Positions 24,410-33,983 of a stretch of 56,722 nt of DNA are shown here, one piece after another. Under the pieces are notes generated by a model. That model ran no database searches. It was not told the DNA's origin and was given only the letters and a program-made list of their open reading frames with translations. The stretch spans positions 1 to 56,722 of the forward strand of contig CAJOGQ010000004.1 of the NCBI GenBank assembly GCA_905234125.1. The letters are read 5' to 3'. Origin of the DNA: an uncultured Bacteroidaceae bacterium. GTDB lineage: Bacteria > Bacteroidota > Bacteroidia > Bacteroidales > Bacteroidaceae. Position 1 is the stretch's first letter. Every line of letters starts with the position of its first letter. A program made the translations under genes and the position numbers.

Positions 24410-25465
24410 TTATTGTTCCAGATGCTGGATGCCACCCGTAGCGGCATGAAGTGTCAGCTTGGTGGTTGCCCCTTTATTGAAGAGCGTAGGACTCAACATG
24501 TCGATGGTGCCAAACTGCGCAAAGGGAAGCGTCTGCTCAAACAGGGTTCCTTGCATCGTACTGATAGTAACGTTTGCCATGCTGGGCATATTGTACACCA
24601 ACCCCTCTATTTTGCGCTTCGCCTTCTCCTGCTCAGTCGGCAGAATGACCGTATGCTGATCCTTCACGGTGAGATAGTAAGGGTCGCCAGCAAAATCGTC
24701 GGCATCCACAAATCCCAACCTGCGTGAGAAACGGAAGACCACTTGCTGATTGATGTCTTCTGTAGGCAGGACGGTATAGGACTTTACCATGAAGGTCGTG
24801 TCGGTATAACCGATGAAGAGTTGCGTGAGGGCTTCTTCCTGACGATTCAGTTCCTCCAACACAATCTTCAGCGACGCACCATCTTGGGGCATCGACTCCA
24901 CTTGCCCACGCTTAATGGCATTCTTGCTTTCACGGATGTCCAGAATCTCCTGTGCCGTTAACTCAGCCATCTTCGCCGTCGAAGTGGCAGAGAGGATGTC
25001 CTCTGTGAGGTATTGCCGTGCATCGAGTTTGTGGCTTGTAGTAGATGATGAAGGAAGAGCACGCTCTTTCATGTCCACCTCAGTGTTGACCGCCACCAAC
25101 ACGCCGCTTTTCGTCAGTTGCACCATCGGCGCCACAGTCTTGTCCTTCAGCTTGACCGTGAAAACCTTTGTCGTATCAGGCACCCCCTCTTGATAGATAT
25201 CGAGGGTCTTCACACTCCACGTCGTAGCAGGCTCAAGCGCCACCCCTGTGATGTGGAGATAGCGATCCGCATATTTGGCAAATTCCCCAGGAGTGTACAC
25301 AGCCTTGATGGCCGACACATCCATTTTCAGTTCCGTAAGAGGTAATGCATAATTCACGCCATTGGCAGAAACACCAGGATTAAATTCCGTCACTTGCGTC
25401 TGAGCCAATGCTCCAAGCGACATCCATGAGGCCAATGCAATAATCAGATTCTTTTTCATTTTCAT
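24410..25465 (-). CDS. DUF4831 family exported protein
   Basis: The 351-residue protein has a signal peptide of about 21 residues (ending GALAQ) and the DUF4831 signature region: NYALPLTELKMDVSAIKAVYTPGEFAKYADRYL near the N-terminus. Function is not known; the family is confined to Bacteroidetes. The ATG follows the nnr stop with no gap (TAAATG), so translation is probably coupled. Confidence 0.85.
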   Translation of the reverse strand: MKMKKNLIIALASWMSLGALAQTQVTEFNPGVSANGVNYALPLTELKMDVSAIKAVYTPGEFAKYADRYLHITGVALEPATTWSVKTLDIYQEGVPDTTKVFTVKLKDKTVAPMVQLTKSGVLVAVNTEVDMKERALPSSSTTSHKLDARQYLTEDILSATSTAKMAELTAQEILDIRESKNAIKRGQVESMPQDGASLKIVLEELNRQEEALTQLFIGYTDTTFMVKSYTVLPTEDINQQVVFRFSRRLGFVDADDFAGDPYYLTVKDQHTVILPTEQEKAKRKIEGLVYNMPSMANVTISTMQGTLFEQTLPFAQFGTIDMLSPTLFNKGATTKLTLHAATGGIQHLEQ

Positions 25466-27013
25466 TTAGTTTTTTGCCCGTAAGGCCTTGAACGCCTTTG
25501 GCAAATAATCAACAAGGTCACTCGAGATGAGACCTTCATAACACAAATCATCTACAGCAAGGTCACCAGCAAGACCATGCAAATAAACGCCCAAACGCAC
25601 AGCCGCTTCAGGCAGATACGATTGAGCCAACAATGCCAAGATAATACCTGTCAGCACATCACCAGCACCAGCTGTTGCCATACCAGGATTACCTGTTGAA
25701 TTGAAGTACACGTTTCCTTCTGGCGTGACTACAGCAGAATAGGCTCCCTTGATGACAACGAAGATCTGCTGACGAGTAGCCAATTCGCGAGTACGTTCCA
25801 ATTCCTCGTATGAATTGCGAGTAGAACTGATCAGACCGAAAAGTTCTTTCTTATGTGGTGTGAGGATGCATCGACGAGGCAACTGGGCAATCCATCCACG
25901 ATGCGAACCAAGAATGTTCAGGGCATCAGCATCAATCACCATCGAACACTTCGCCATGCTGACCTGCTCGATGAATGCCTGAACGGTGTAAGAAGATGTG
26001 CCGATGCCCGGCCCTATCGCCATCGCATCATAGTCGCTGGCGTCGAATGATTGACTGAAACAATTTGGATCGACATCAATGTCCACAATAGCTTCTGGCA
26101 CGGACTCTTGCAAGATTCTCGCATTATATTCAGGGGTATGCACCGTCAACTTCCCCACTCCGCCTCGCAGACAAGCCCTCGCACTCAGAATGGCTGCTCC
26201 TGCCATACCTTTCTTGCCAGCAATCAGCAACGCATGTCCGACTGACCCCTTATGGTCAAAGCGAGAACGTGTTTTCAACATGGCCTGAATATCCGTCCGT
26301 TCCGTCAGATGGTAAGGCGTCTGCGAATCTTCATTGCAGGGATCTATAATACCAATATCCAGCACTTCCCACTGACCAACATACTGCTCATGTTCTGGGA
26401 AGAAAAAAGCCAGTTTGGGATACTGAATCGTATAGGTCACATTAGCTTTCACGATGTGGTTCATCACGTTGTAGGTGTTGTCTTCACACATCAAGCCCGA
26501 AGGAACATCGATAGACACGACTGTGGCAGGAGAAGCATTGATATACTTCACAACTGAAGCATAGCCACCATTCAGAGGACGCGAAAGCCCTGTACCAAAC
26601 AATCCGTCAATCACCAAGTCACCCACTTCCAGTTTGGGAGGTTTGAACTGCGACGTGATTTCCGTGAATTCGATGTTTTGTACACCCAAAGTGTTCTGCT
26701 TCACATCCTGAAAGTCAATCAGACGCTGTTTGTTGACTTGGCAATCGGGCGAAAGGTCATCTGACGTATTGAACAGATAAACATAGACCTTGTAGTTCGC
26801 TTCACCCAACATGCGAGCTATAGCCAACGCGTCGCCACCGTTATTTCCAGGGCCTGCAAATATTTTCACGGGAGTATTCACATCCCAACGACTGCATATT
26901 TTATCTGCCACAGCACGGGAAGCCCGTTCCATCAAATTAATGGAGGTGATAGGCTCATGCTCTATCGTATAAGCATCGATGGCCTTTAATTGGGTTGCTG
27001 ATAAAATCTTCAT
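25466..27013 (-). CDS. nnr: Bifunctional NAD(P)H-hydrate repair enzyme
   Basis: Repairs damaged NADHX and NADPHX. The 515-residue fusion has an N-terminal YjeF epimerase domain (about 1-215, with GPGNNGGDALAIARML and DGLFGTGLSRPL). The C-terminal ADP-dependent dehydratase domain is of the ribokinase-like fold (about 225-505, with GHALLIAGKKGMAGAAILSA, GPGIGTS, DADALNIL, LTPHKKEL, and the GMATAGAGDVLTG nucleotide site). Both domains look complete. Confidence 0.95.
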   Translation of the reverse strand: MKILSATQLKAIDAYTIEHEPITSINLMERASRAVADKICSRWDVNTPVKIFAGPGNNGGDALAIARMLGEANYKVYVYLFNTSDDLSPDCQVNKQRLIDFQDVKQNTLGVQNIEFTEITSQFKPPKLEVGDLVIDGLFGTGLSRPLNGGYASVVKYINASPATVVSIDVPSGLMCEDNTYNVMNHIVKANVTYTIQYPKLAFFFPEHEQYVGQWEVLDIGIIDPCNEDSQTPYHLTERTDIQAMLKTRSRFDHKGSVGHALLIAGKKGMAGAAILSARACLRGGVGKLTVHTPEYNARILQESVPEAIVDIDVDPNCFSQSFDASDYDAMAIGPGIGTSSYTVQAFIEQVSMAKCSMVIDADALNILGSHRGWIAQLPRRCILTPHKKELFGLISSTRNSYEELERTRELATRQQIFVVIKGAYSAVVTPEGNVYFNSTGNPGMATAGAGDVLTGIILALLAQSYLPEAAVRLGVYLHGLAGDLAVDDLCYEGLISSDLVDYLPKAFKALRAKN

Positions 27014-27056
27014 AATTCTGAGGAATTAGCAAAGAGCGATTCTCATTAATGATGTG

Positions 27057-27064
27057 CAAAAATA
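27057..27064 (-). promoter_or_regulatory. -7 box for nnr-DUF4831(-aqpZ)
   Basis: The minus-strand sequence TATTTTTG lies 44 bp before the nnr start. Confidence 0.45.
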
Positions 27065-27170
27065 GTGAATAGATATTAAAAAAACGACAAAAAGACATAA
27101 AATAGCACTTCTGATGATGTTTTTTCACGTTATTCTTGCTCATTTTATCCTCAAATAGGGATTTTTTGTG

Positions 27171-27178
27171 TAGCTTTG
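27171..27178 (+). promoter_or_regulatory. -7 box for hpt-adk-obgE-pgeF
   Basis: TAGCTTTG lies 29 bp before the hpt start and matches TAnnTTTG. Confidence 0.6.
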
Positions 27179-27206
27179 CATCAAATTAAACGTTCAAACC
27201 AATTCA

Positions 27207-27740
27207 ATGATTACAATAAAAGACAAGCAATTCGATCCATTCATTCACCATGAACAAATTGCAGACAGAGTTGCAGCATTGGCGGACAAACTCAACGCCG
27301 ACTACAAAGGGAGAAATCCCATCCTTATCGTCATCCTGAATGGCGCCTTCATGTTCGCCGCTGATTTGGTACGCTGTCTCAATTTCGACCACGAAATTCA
27401 GTTCACCAAATACTCTTCTTATGATGGCATGGACACGACGGGGCACGTGAAGGAACTTATCGGCCTCTCCATCAGCATTGAGGACAGGGATGTCATCATC
27501 GTTGAGGACATCATCGACACAGGCACCACGATGGCCAGTCTCATTCCAATGCTCAAGTCGAAGGGAGTGAAGAGCGTGGAGATTGCCACCCTTCTCATGA
27601 AACCTGGAAAACTGAAAGTGCCACTCGATGTGAAGTACTGCGCCATGGAAATCCCCAATGAATTCATCGTGGGCTATGGCCTTGACTACGATGGCGTCGG
27701 TCGCAACTACAAGAGCATCTATGTGGTGAAAGAAGGCTAA
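27207..27740 (+). CDS. hpt: Hypoxanthine phosphoribosyltransferase
   Basis: Purine salvage: converts hypoxanthine (and probably guanine) plus PRPP to IMP (GMP). The 177-residue protein carries LNGAFMFAADLVR, SSYDG and the PRPP-binding motif VIIVEDIIDTGTTM. It leads an apparent operon with adk (49-bp gap), obgE and pgeF, a combination of purine nucleotide and GTPase functions common in Bacteroidales. Confidence 0.95.
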   Translation: MITIKDKQFDPFIHHEQIADRVAALADKLNADYKGRNPILIVILNGAFMFAADLVRCLNFDHEIQFTKYSSYDGMDTTGHVKELIGLSISIEDRDVIIVEDIIDTGTTMASLIPMLKSKGVKSVEIATLLMKPGKLKVPLDVKYCAMEIPNEFIVGYGLDYDGVGRNYKSIYVVKEG

Positions 27741-27789
27741 GACAGACTCAATAAAATTCATAAAAACCATACACAACAAATCACAACAA

Positions 27790-28362
27790 ATGAAGAATAT
27801 CATCATTTTTGGTGCTCCAGGCTCAGGCAAGGGCACCTACAGCGACGAAATCGTTGAACGCTACGGCATGGGACACATCTCCACTGGCGATGTGCTCCGC
27901 AGTGAAATCAAGAATGGCACGGAACTTGGCAAGATTGCCAAGGGCTACATCGATAATGGACAGCTCATCCCCGATGAACTGATGATCGACATCCTTGCCA
28001 AGACCTACGACGCACTACCAGCTGGCAAGGGCGTCATCTTCGACGGATTCCCACGCACCATCGCACAAGCTGAAGCGCTCAAAAAGATGCTCGCCGAACG
28101 CAAGCACGACATGGGCATCATGATTGAACTCATCGTCGACGAGGAGACCCTCCTTGCCCGTCTGCTGAAACGTGCCAAGGAGCAGGGTCGTGCCGACGAC
28201 AACGAAGAGACTATCAAGAAACGTTTCGAGGTTTATCACAAGCAGACCGAACCGCTCTCCAAGTGGTTCGAGCAGGAAGGCATCCGCAACACTTTCACAT
28301 GGAAGGGTTCCAAGGATGTGATGATTGGTGAGATTTTCGCTTTCCTCGACACACAGAAGTAA
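27790..28362 (+). CDS. adk: Adenylate kinase, short form
   Basis: Interconverts ATP plus AMP with two ADP. The 190-residue enzyme has the P-loop GAPGSGKGT at residues 8-16, STGDVLR, FDGFPRT and a short lid ([11 protein letters not shown]) without zinc cysteines. This marks it as the short type. Its stop overlaps the obgE start by one base (TAATG). Confidence 0.96.
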   Translation: MKNIIIFGAPGSGKGTYSDEIVERYGMGHISTGDVLRSEIKNGTELGKIAKGYIDNGQLIPDELMIDILAKTYDALPAGKGVIFDGFPRTIAQAEALKKMLAERKHDMGIMIELIVDEETLLARLLKRAKEQGRADDNEETIKKRFEVYHKQTEPLSKWFEQEGIRNTFTWKGSKDVMIGEIFAFLDTQK

Positions 28363-29546
28363 TGGATTCCAACTTCATCGATTACGTCAAAATCTATTGC
28401 CGTTCAGGTCGTGGTGGACGTGGTTCCACCCACATGCATCGTGCGAAGTACCTGCCAAAGGGCGGTCCTGACGGAGGCAATGGTGGTCGTGGTGGTCACG
28501 TGATTCTGCGTGGCAACCGCAACTACTGGACATTGCTCCATTTGCGTTATGACCGCCACATTCAGGCAGAGCATGGCGGCAATGGGTCGAAGAACAAATC
28601 GACGGGCAAGCAAGGTGCGAACGCCTATATCGAGGTGCCGTGCGGAACCGCTGTGTATGACGCTGAGACAGGCGAGTACATCTGCGACGTGACGGAACAC
28701 GAGCAGGAGGTCATCCTGCTCCATGGCGGTCGTGGCGGATTGGGCAACTTCAACTTCGCCACAGCCACCAACAAGGCACCACGCTATGCACAGCCTGGCG
28801 AGCCGATGCAGGAGCGCACGTTCATCCTGGAACTGAAACTCTTGGCGGATGTGGGTCTCGTGGGATTCCCCAATGCAGGCAAATCCACCCTCGTCAATGC
28901 CATCTCGTCAGCCAAGCCAAAGATAGACAACTATCCTTTCACCACCCTCGAACCGTCTTTGGGCATCGTCAGCTATCGCGATGGACGTTCATTCGTCATT
29001 GCTGACATCCCAGGCATCATCGAGGGAGCCAGCGAAGGAAGAGGGCTTGGACTCAGGTTTCTCCGACACATTGAGCGCAACTCCCTGTTGCTCTTCATGG
29101 TGCCAGCCGACACTGAGGACATCCGCCATGAATATGACGTGCTCCTCAACGAACTGGCACAGTTCAACCCCGACCTCCTCGACAAGGGACGCGTGTTGGC
29201 CATCACCAAGTGTGACCTTCTCGGCCAAGACGAGGAACTCAAGGACATGCTTCGCGAGGGGCTACCTACCGACATCCCCGTCATCTTCATCAGTTCTGTG
29301 GCCCAGCAAGGTCTGCAAGAGCTCAAGGACATCCTCTGGCGCGAGATGAACAGCGAAAGCAACAAGATTGCCGCCATCAACACGCAGGAGTCCCTCATCC
29401 ATTCTGCCAAGACCTTCGCCTACATGGACGAGATTGCCTATGATGACGATGAAGGTTGGGATGATGAAGACATTCCAGAAGACGACATCGAGTATCTTGA
29501 CGACGAGGACATCGAAGACCTCGAAGATTTCGAGTACGAGGAGTAA
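28362..29546 (+). CDS. obgE: GTPase Obg/CgtA
   Basis: Essential GTPase in 50S ribosome assembly and stress signalling. The 394-residue protein has a glycine-rich Obg fold (about 1-158), a G domain with G1 GFPNAGKST (168-176), DIPGIIEGA and TKCD, and an acidic C-terminal tail (about 360-394, mostly Asp and Glu). It is translationally coupled to adk. Confidence 0.97.
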   Translation: MDSNFIDYVKIYCRSGRGGRGSTHMHRAKYLPKGGPDGGNGGRGGHVILRGNRNYWTLLHLRYDRHIQAEHGGNGSKNKSTGKQGANAYIEVPCGTAVYDAETGEYICDVTEHEQEVILLHGGRGGLGNFNFATATNKAPRYAQPGEPMQERTFILELKLLADVGLVGFPNAGKSTLVNAISSAKPKIDNYPFTTLEPSLGIVSYRDGRSFVIADIPGIIEGASEGRGLGLRFLRHIERNSLLLFMVPADTEDIRHEYDVLLNELAQFNPDLLDKGRVLAITKCDLLGQDEELKDMLREGLPTDIPVIFISSVAQQGLQELKDILWREMNSESNKIAAINTQESLIHSAKTFAYMDEIAYDDDEGWDDEDIPEDDIEYLDDEDIEDLEDFEYEE

Positions 29547-29574
29547 CTCTCATGCCCATTAACCCATTCATCCC

Positions 29575-30372
29575 ATGCACATATACGCTACTCCATCACA
29601 TATCACCGCCTTCTCCACCACACGAGATGGCGGTGTTTCCATTCCCATTTCCCGTCTCCTCATGCCTCTCCATCAGACGCATGAGACACGCACTGTCATC
29701 ATCGACGAAGCCTTTCTGAACCAGAATCCGCTGGAGCAGGCACTTGCGCTCGATGGTGTGGATGCCCTCTCCACCAACATCCCTGACGTATGCATCTGTG
29801 TACGCACTGCCGACTGCATCCCTGTCCTCCTTTGGGACGATGAAAGCCAAATCGTTTCTGCTGTCCATGCCGGATGGAAAGGCACACAGCAACGCATCGT
29901 CGAGGCCAATATCGATGTGCTCAAGGAGACCTACGGCACCCATGCCGAACACCTCCATGCCATCATTGGTCCAGGCATTGGCCCGGAGAGTTTCGAGGTG
30001 GGTGATGAAGTTTATGACCTCTTTGTTGAGGCAGGTTTCCCTATGGATAAGCTTGCTCACCGACACCCCCTCCTACCCTCCTCGACCAGAAAACCCAAGC
30101 CAAACAATCAGCATGGCTCCTCCCCTCTTTCGGAGGGGACAGAGGAGGCTTGGCACATCGACCTGTGGGAGTGCAACCGTCTTCAACTCATCGAAAAAGG
30201 TGTCAACCCTAAGCACATTCACGTCTCAGCCATTGACACCTATACGAACTACGACCGCTTTTTCTCAGCACGCCGTCACTTTAATGGTCGCATCATCAAT
30301 GGAATCATGAGAAAAAAAGGAACGAATAATATGGAACAAAAGCAAGAAAAACGATGTTTTTTTATTTTTTAG
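29575..30372 (+). CDS. pgeF: Peptidoglycan editing factor PgeF (YfiH/laccase-domain), internally rearranged
   Basis: The 265-residue protein retains the three zinc ligands of the family: His in QTH, Cys in RTADC and His in VHAGWKG, plus GPGIGPESFEVGDEV and the terminal FFSARR. The family hydrolyses L-Ser-containing peptidoglycan stems or nucleosides. Two oddities stand out. Only 11 residues lie between GGVS and QTH, where E. coli YfiH has about 40, so the SLNLG..CGD segment is missing. About 28 extra residues (around 164-194, LLPSSTRKPKPN...SEGTEEA) come from repeat DNA at 30064-30155. The C-terminus also runs about 15 residues past the usual end through A/T-rich DNA. Activity is uncertain. 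Confidence 0.85.
   Translation: MHIYATPSHITAFSTTRDGGVSIPISRLLMPLHQTHETRTVIIDEAFLNQNPLEQALALDGVDALSTNIPDVCICVRTADCIPVLLWDDESQIVSAVHAGWKGTQQRIVEANIDVLKETYGTHAEHLHAIIGPGIGPESFEVGDEVYDLFVEAGFPMDKLAHRHPLLPSSTRKPKPNNQHGSSPLSEGTEEAWHIDLWECNRLQLIEKGVNPKHIHVSAIDTYTNYDRFFSARRHFNGRIINGIMRKKGTNNMEQKQEKRCFFIF
30064..30155. repeat. C/G-rich repeat insertion inside pgeF
   Basis: About 92 bp containing CCCCCTCCTACCCTCCTCG and a hairpin CCCCTC-TTTCG-GAGGGG (30122-30138) followed by ACAGAGGAGGCTTGG. Composition and layout match the elements in trpA and dnaX. It is read in frame. Confidence 0.7.
30347..30370 (+). terminator. Possible terminator overlapping the pgeF 3' end
   Basis: AAAAAC (30347-30352) and GTTTTT (30356-30361) can pair across a 3-nt loop and are followed by TTTATTTTTT. 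The stem is weak and AT-rich. Confidence 0.35.
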
Positions 30373-30406
30373 TTCGCAAATCTTGATTATTTCCATTTAT
30401 AATTAT

Positions 30407-30414
30407 TACCTTTG
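30407..30414 (+). promoter_or_regulatory. -7 box for malQ
   Basis: TACCTTTG lies 36 bp before the malQ start. Confidence 0.65.
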
Positions 30415-30450
30415 CAAAAGATATTACAAACCTGAAAATAAACCGAGATA

Positions 30451-33132
30451 ATGAAAGTACGTTTTAGCATCGAATACTATACCCAATGGGGTGAGGACTT
30501 GCGGGTGCAACTCTGCAAGGTGGAGAAAGGTGGAAATAAAAAGCCCATGAAGGAGTACCGCCTGGACACTTACGACGGAAAACTGTGGGAAGGTGAAGTC
30601 ACGCTCCAAAACACGGGCGTAGAGGGCATCGAGTACAAGTATGCCATGTATCGTGATGACCAGCTCGTGTGGACGGAATGGGAGGTGGCGCCTCACAAGG
30701 TGACTTTCGACGGCATCACGAACCAATACATACTGAGCGACAAGTGGCGTCCCATCCCTGAGGACTTGCCTCTGTTCTCGTTGGCCTACATCAACCTGAA
30801 CCCGCATGATAGCACGAACCGTCAATCGGCTACTGACACGCTCTACTCCTCGACCCTGCAACTGCGTGTGATGGAACCTCGGCTGAGGAAGGGCGAGTGG
30901 CTGGCGTTGTGTGGGAGTACGCCTCAGTTGGGCGAATGGCAACGTCCCAAACCGATGGAGCTTATCAACCTGCAGGAATGGGCTGTGAACATCGATGCTG
31001 ACATGCTGTTTGACGAAGCTGAATATAAATATGTGGTGGTGGACGACGAGAACCATATCCTGCGTTGGGAAGAGGGGCAGAACCGCAGATTGCGTTGCCC
31101 CCGTCTGTCTCCCAAACAGATGTGGGTGAAGACGGATGACCGGCCGAACCTGAACGGCGACTGCTGGAAGGTGGCAGGCGTGGTGATTCCTGTGTTCTCG
31201 CTCCGCACGGCCAAGAGTTATGGTGTGGGTGACTTTGGCGACCTGAAGACGCTCATCAAGTGGGTGGTGAAGACGAAGATGCACGCCATCCAGATTCTGC
31301 CCATCAACGACACAATGATGACGGGCAAGTGGCAGGATTCCTACCCTTACAACTCCATCAGCATCTATGCTTTCCATCCGCTCTATTGCGACATCGATGC
31401 TTTGCCCAGGTTGCAGAACAAGCTGGCGATGGAGAAGTTCCTGATGCAGCAACAGAAACTGAATGCCCTGAAGGAGATTGACTATGAGCAGGTGATTGCC
31501 CTGAAGATGGAATACCTGCGAATGGCGTATGAGCAGGAGGGGCAGGAAGTGATGGAGCAGGAGGATTTCAAGACCTTCTTCAACGACAACAAGGACTGGC
31601 TGATTCCCTACGCCGTGTTCTCCTATCTGCGCGATGAGTTCAAGACAGCAGACTTTGGGAAATGGCCCAAGTATCGCCAATATCACGCAAGGGATGTGGA
31701 AATTCTTGTGAAAGAGCATCAGAAGGAGGTGGCTTTCTTCTATTATATACAGTATCAGCTGCACAAGCAACTCTTGGCTGTGAGAATGGAGGCCAGAAAG
31801 CAGGGTGTCATCATCAAGGGCGACATCCCCATCGGCATCTCCAGAAACAGCGTGGAAGCATGGGCACAGCCTCACCTGTTTAATCTCAACGGACAGGCAG
31901 GAGCACCACCAGATGACTTCTCGAAGGATGGGCAGAACTGGGGATTCCCCACCTACAACTGGGACGAGATGGCCAAAGATGGCTACCAATGGTGGATTCG
32001 CCGCTTCCAGAAGATGGGAGAGTATTTCGACGCCTACAGAATTGACCACGTGCTGGGCTTCTTCCGCATCTGGGAAATCCCGATGCATTCAGTACACGGA
32101 CTCTTGGGACAATTCTCCCCTGCGCTGCCGATGAGCGTGAACGAGATAGAGAGTTATGGCCTGCGCTTCAATGCAGACTACATGACCCGTCCCTACATCA
32201 CAGACTGGACGTTGGATCGCATCTTCGGCTACAGGGCCGACCTGATAAAGGCTCTCTATCTGCAACCTCGCACGGATGGCCGATACGACCTGAAGGATGA
32301 GTACGGCAGTCAACGAAAGATTGAGGCTGTCTTTGCTGGCAAGACAGACGAGGACAGCATCACCCTTCGCGACGGTCTGTATGCTTTGGCATCCTGCGTA
32401 CTGTTCGTGCCAGACAGGAAGCATCAGGGATTCTATCATCCTCGCATCTCTGCTCAGCTCGACTTCGTCTATGAGTCGCTTTCACCACTCGAACAAGAAG
32501 CCTTCAATCGCCTGTACAACGAATACTTCTATCGCCGCCACAACCAGTTCTGGCAGGAGGAAGCGATGAAGAAGCTACCCATCCTGACCCAATGCACACG
32601 TATGTTGGTTTGTGCTGAAGACTTGGGTATGGTGCCCGACTGTGTTCCTGTGGTGATGAACAACCTGAGAATGCTGTCGTTAGAGATTCAGACGATGCCA
32701 AAATCACCAGCCTTGCAGTTTGGGCGTCTGTGGGAGAACCCCTACCGTTCAGTCGCCACCATCTCGACCCACGATATGGCTCCGCTGCGCATGTGGTGGG
32801 ACGAGGATGTGGAAAGGGCACAGCAGTTCTACAACAATGCCCTCTTCAAAGATGGCACAGCCCCCCACCCTGCTCCAGGATGGCTGTGCAAGGAAATCGT
32901 CTCGGCTCATCTGTTCTGCCCATCTGCCTTGACCCTGCTGTCGTTGCAGGACTGGTTGTCGATGGACGAAAAGGTGAGATTGGCAGATGCGAATGCTGAG
33001 CGAATCAACATTCCTGCCAATCCACGCCACTATTGGCGCTACAGGATGCATTTGACCATCGAACAGTTGATGAACGAGAATGAGCTGAATGAGGAAATCA
33101 TCAGCCTGATAGAGAACTCTGGAAGGAGTTGA
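30451..33132 (+). CDS. malQ: 4-alpha-glucanotransferase (amylomaltase) with two starch-binding domains
   Basis: Transfers alpha-1,4-glucan segments; acts in maltodextrin or glycogen metabolism in the cytoplasm. The 893-residue protein begins with two CBM20-type starch-binding modules (about 1-105 and 130-225). The GH77 barrel follows, with Asp532 (RIDHVLGFFRIWEIP), acid/base Glu723 (CAEDLGMVP) and Asp775 (STHDM). No signal peptide. The stop codon TGA (33130-33132) lies inside a TTGACAG repeat unit, so the repeat now defines the C-terminus (ENSGRS). Confidence 0.95.
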   Translation: MKVRFSIEYYTQWGEDLRVQLCKVEKGGNKKPMKEYRLDTYDGKLWEGEVTLQNTGVEGIEYKYAMYRDDQLVWTEWEVAPHKVTFDGITNQYILSDKWRPIPEDLPLFSLAYINLNPHDSTNRQSATDTLYSSTLQLRVMEPRLRKGEWLALCGSTPQLGEWQRPKPMELINLQEWAVNIDADMLFDEAEYKYVVVDDENHILRWEEGQNRRLRCPRLSPKQMWVKTDDRPNLNGDCWKVAGVVIPVFSLRTAKSYGVGDFGDLKTLIKWVVKTKMHAIQILPINDTMMTGKWQDSYPYNSISIYAFHPLYCDIDALPRLQNKLAMEKFLMQQQKLNALKEIDYEQVIALKMEYLRMAYEQEGQEVMEQEDFKTFFNDNKDWLIPYAVFSYLRDEFKTADFGKWPKYRQYHARDVEILVKEHQKEVAFFYYIQYQLHKQLLAVRMEARKQGVIIKGDIPIGISRNSVEAWAQPHLFNLNGQAGAPPDDFSKDGQNWGFPTYNWDEMAKDGYQWWIRRFQKMGEYFDAYRIDHVLGFFRIWEIPMHSVHGLLGQFSPALPMSVNEIESYGLRFNADYMTRPYITDWTLDRIFGYRADLIKALYLQPRTDGRYDLKDEYGSQRKIEAVFAGKTDEDSITLRDGLYALASCVLFVPDRKHQGFYHPRISAQLDFVYESLSPLEQEAFNRLYNEYFYRRHNQFWQEEAMKKLPILTQCTRMLVCAEDLGMVPDCVPVVMNNLRMLSLEIQTMPKSPALQFGRLWENPYRSVATISTHDMAPLRMWWDEDVERAQQFYNNALFKDGTAPHPAPGWLCKEIVSAHLFCPSALTLLSLQDWLSMDEKVRLADANAERINIPANPRHYWRYRMHLTIEQLMNENELNEEIISLIENSGRS

Positions 33133-33149
33133 CAGTTGATAGTTGACAG
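33129..33149. repeat. Heptamer repeat (TTGAYAG)3 at the malQ stop
   Basis: Units TTGACAG, TTGATAG, TTGACAG, identical to the first three units at 846-866. It supplies the malQ stop codon and lies 21 bp before the TTG start of the next gene. Confidence 0.9.
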
Positions 33150-33170
33150 TTTAGAGATAAGATTATAAAG

Positions 33171-33947
33171 TTGGAAAAGAAAAGTAATTATAGTCAATGG
33201 AAGTTTCTGGCGGTCTTTGCGGTAGTGATGGGATTGTTCGCCAGCGTGAGACATGTGTCAGGCATTGAGATTCCGCTGAACATGAAGTCTATCAAGGCAG
33301 AAATGAAAGTGGATAACTTTGCCAGCATCGGCAAGAAAGAGAAGGCTGAGGTGAAAGTGGTCAATAAAGCCCATCGCGTCAGAGGTGTGTGGAGTTATGC
33401 AGAATGTTTCCCTGACAGTCAGAATGTACAACTTGAATCGGCACAAAAGTATGGCATCATGCCTGTGAAGAACAGGCAAGAGGCTGAGGTGCTGGTCAAG
33501 GAGCATCGGCTGGTCAACATCTGCCATTCCCCATTCTATGCTATCGACAGCCTCACACACTCCATTCCTTATTTGGTGCCAAGAGCCCAACATCTGCTGA
33601 ACACCATCTGTCTGAATTTCATCGACTCCTGTCAAGTGAAGGGTCTCCCCATTCACCTGCCGATTGTAACCTCTGTTTTGAGAACGGCAGATGATGTGTC
33701 GAACCTGCAACGAGGCAATAAGAATGCCACCACGAACTCATGCCATTGCTATGGAACGACTGTGGACATCGCCTACAACAAGTTCATGCCCCTGACTGGC
33801 ACGTATGAATCAAAAGCAGACTTGCTCAGATGGGACGAACCCATGAAGCAGGTGCTTTCGGAGGTGCTGAACGACTTGAGACTAGAAGGTAAGTGCTACG
33901 TGAAGTATGAACGGAAACAGGGGTGCTTTCATCTGACATGCAGATAA
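33171..33947 (+). CDS. DUF5715 family membrane-anchored or exported protein
   Basis: The 258-residue protein has an N-terminal hydrophobic helix (about 11-27). Its C-terminal domain has conserved HCYGTTVDIAYN and KYERKQGCFHLTCR. The His-x-Asp...His pattern is like LAS/VanY-type zinc peptidases that cut peptidoglycan cross-links, so a cell-wall role is possible but not established. The start is TTG at 33171: no ATG lies between the previous in-frame stop (33144) and the hydrophobic segment. Confidence 0.75.
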   Translation: MEKKSNYSQWKFLAVFAVVMGLFASVRHVSGIEIPLNMKSIKAEMKVDNFASIGKKEKAEVKVVNKAHRVRGVWSYAECFPDSQNVQLESAQKYGIMPVKNRQEAEVLVKEHRLVNICHSPFYAIDSLTHSIPYLVPRAQHLLNTICLNFIDSCQVKGLPIHLPIVTSVLRTADDVSNLQRGNKNATTNSCHCYGTTVDIAYNKFMPLTGTYESKADLLRWDEPMKQVLSEVLNDLRLEGKCYVKYERKQGCFHLTCR

Positions 33948-33983
33948 AGAGAAACTCATCTTATATGCAGAGAGAAAGCAAAT

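Noticed and set aside
30424..32088. 554-codon antisense frame inside malQ
   Set aside because: Same reason: the forward strand encodes a complete amylomaltase with catalytic residues.
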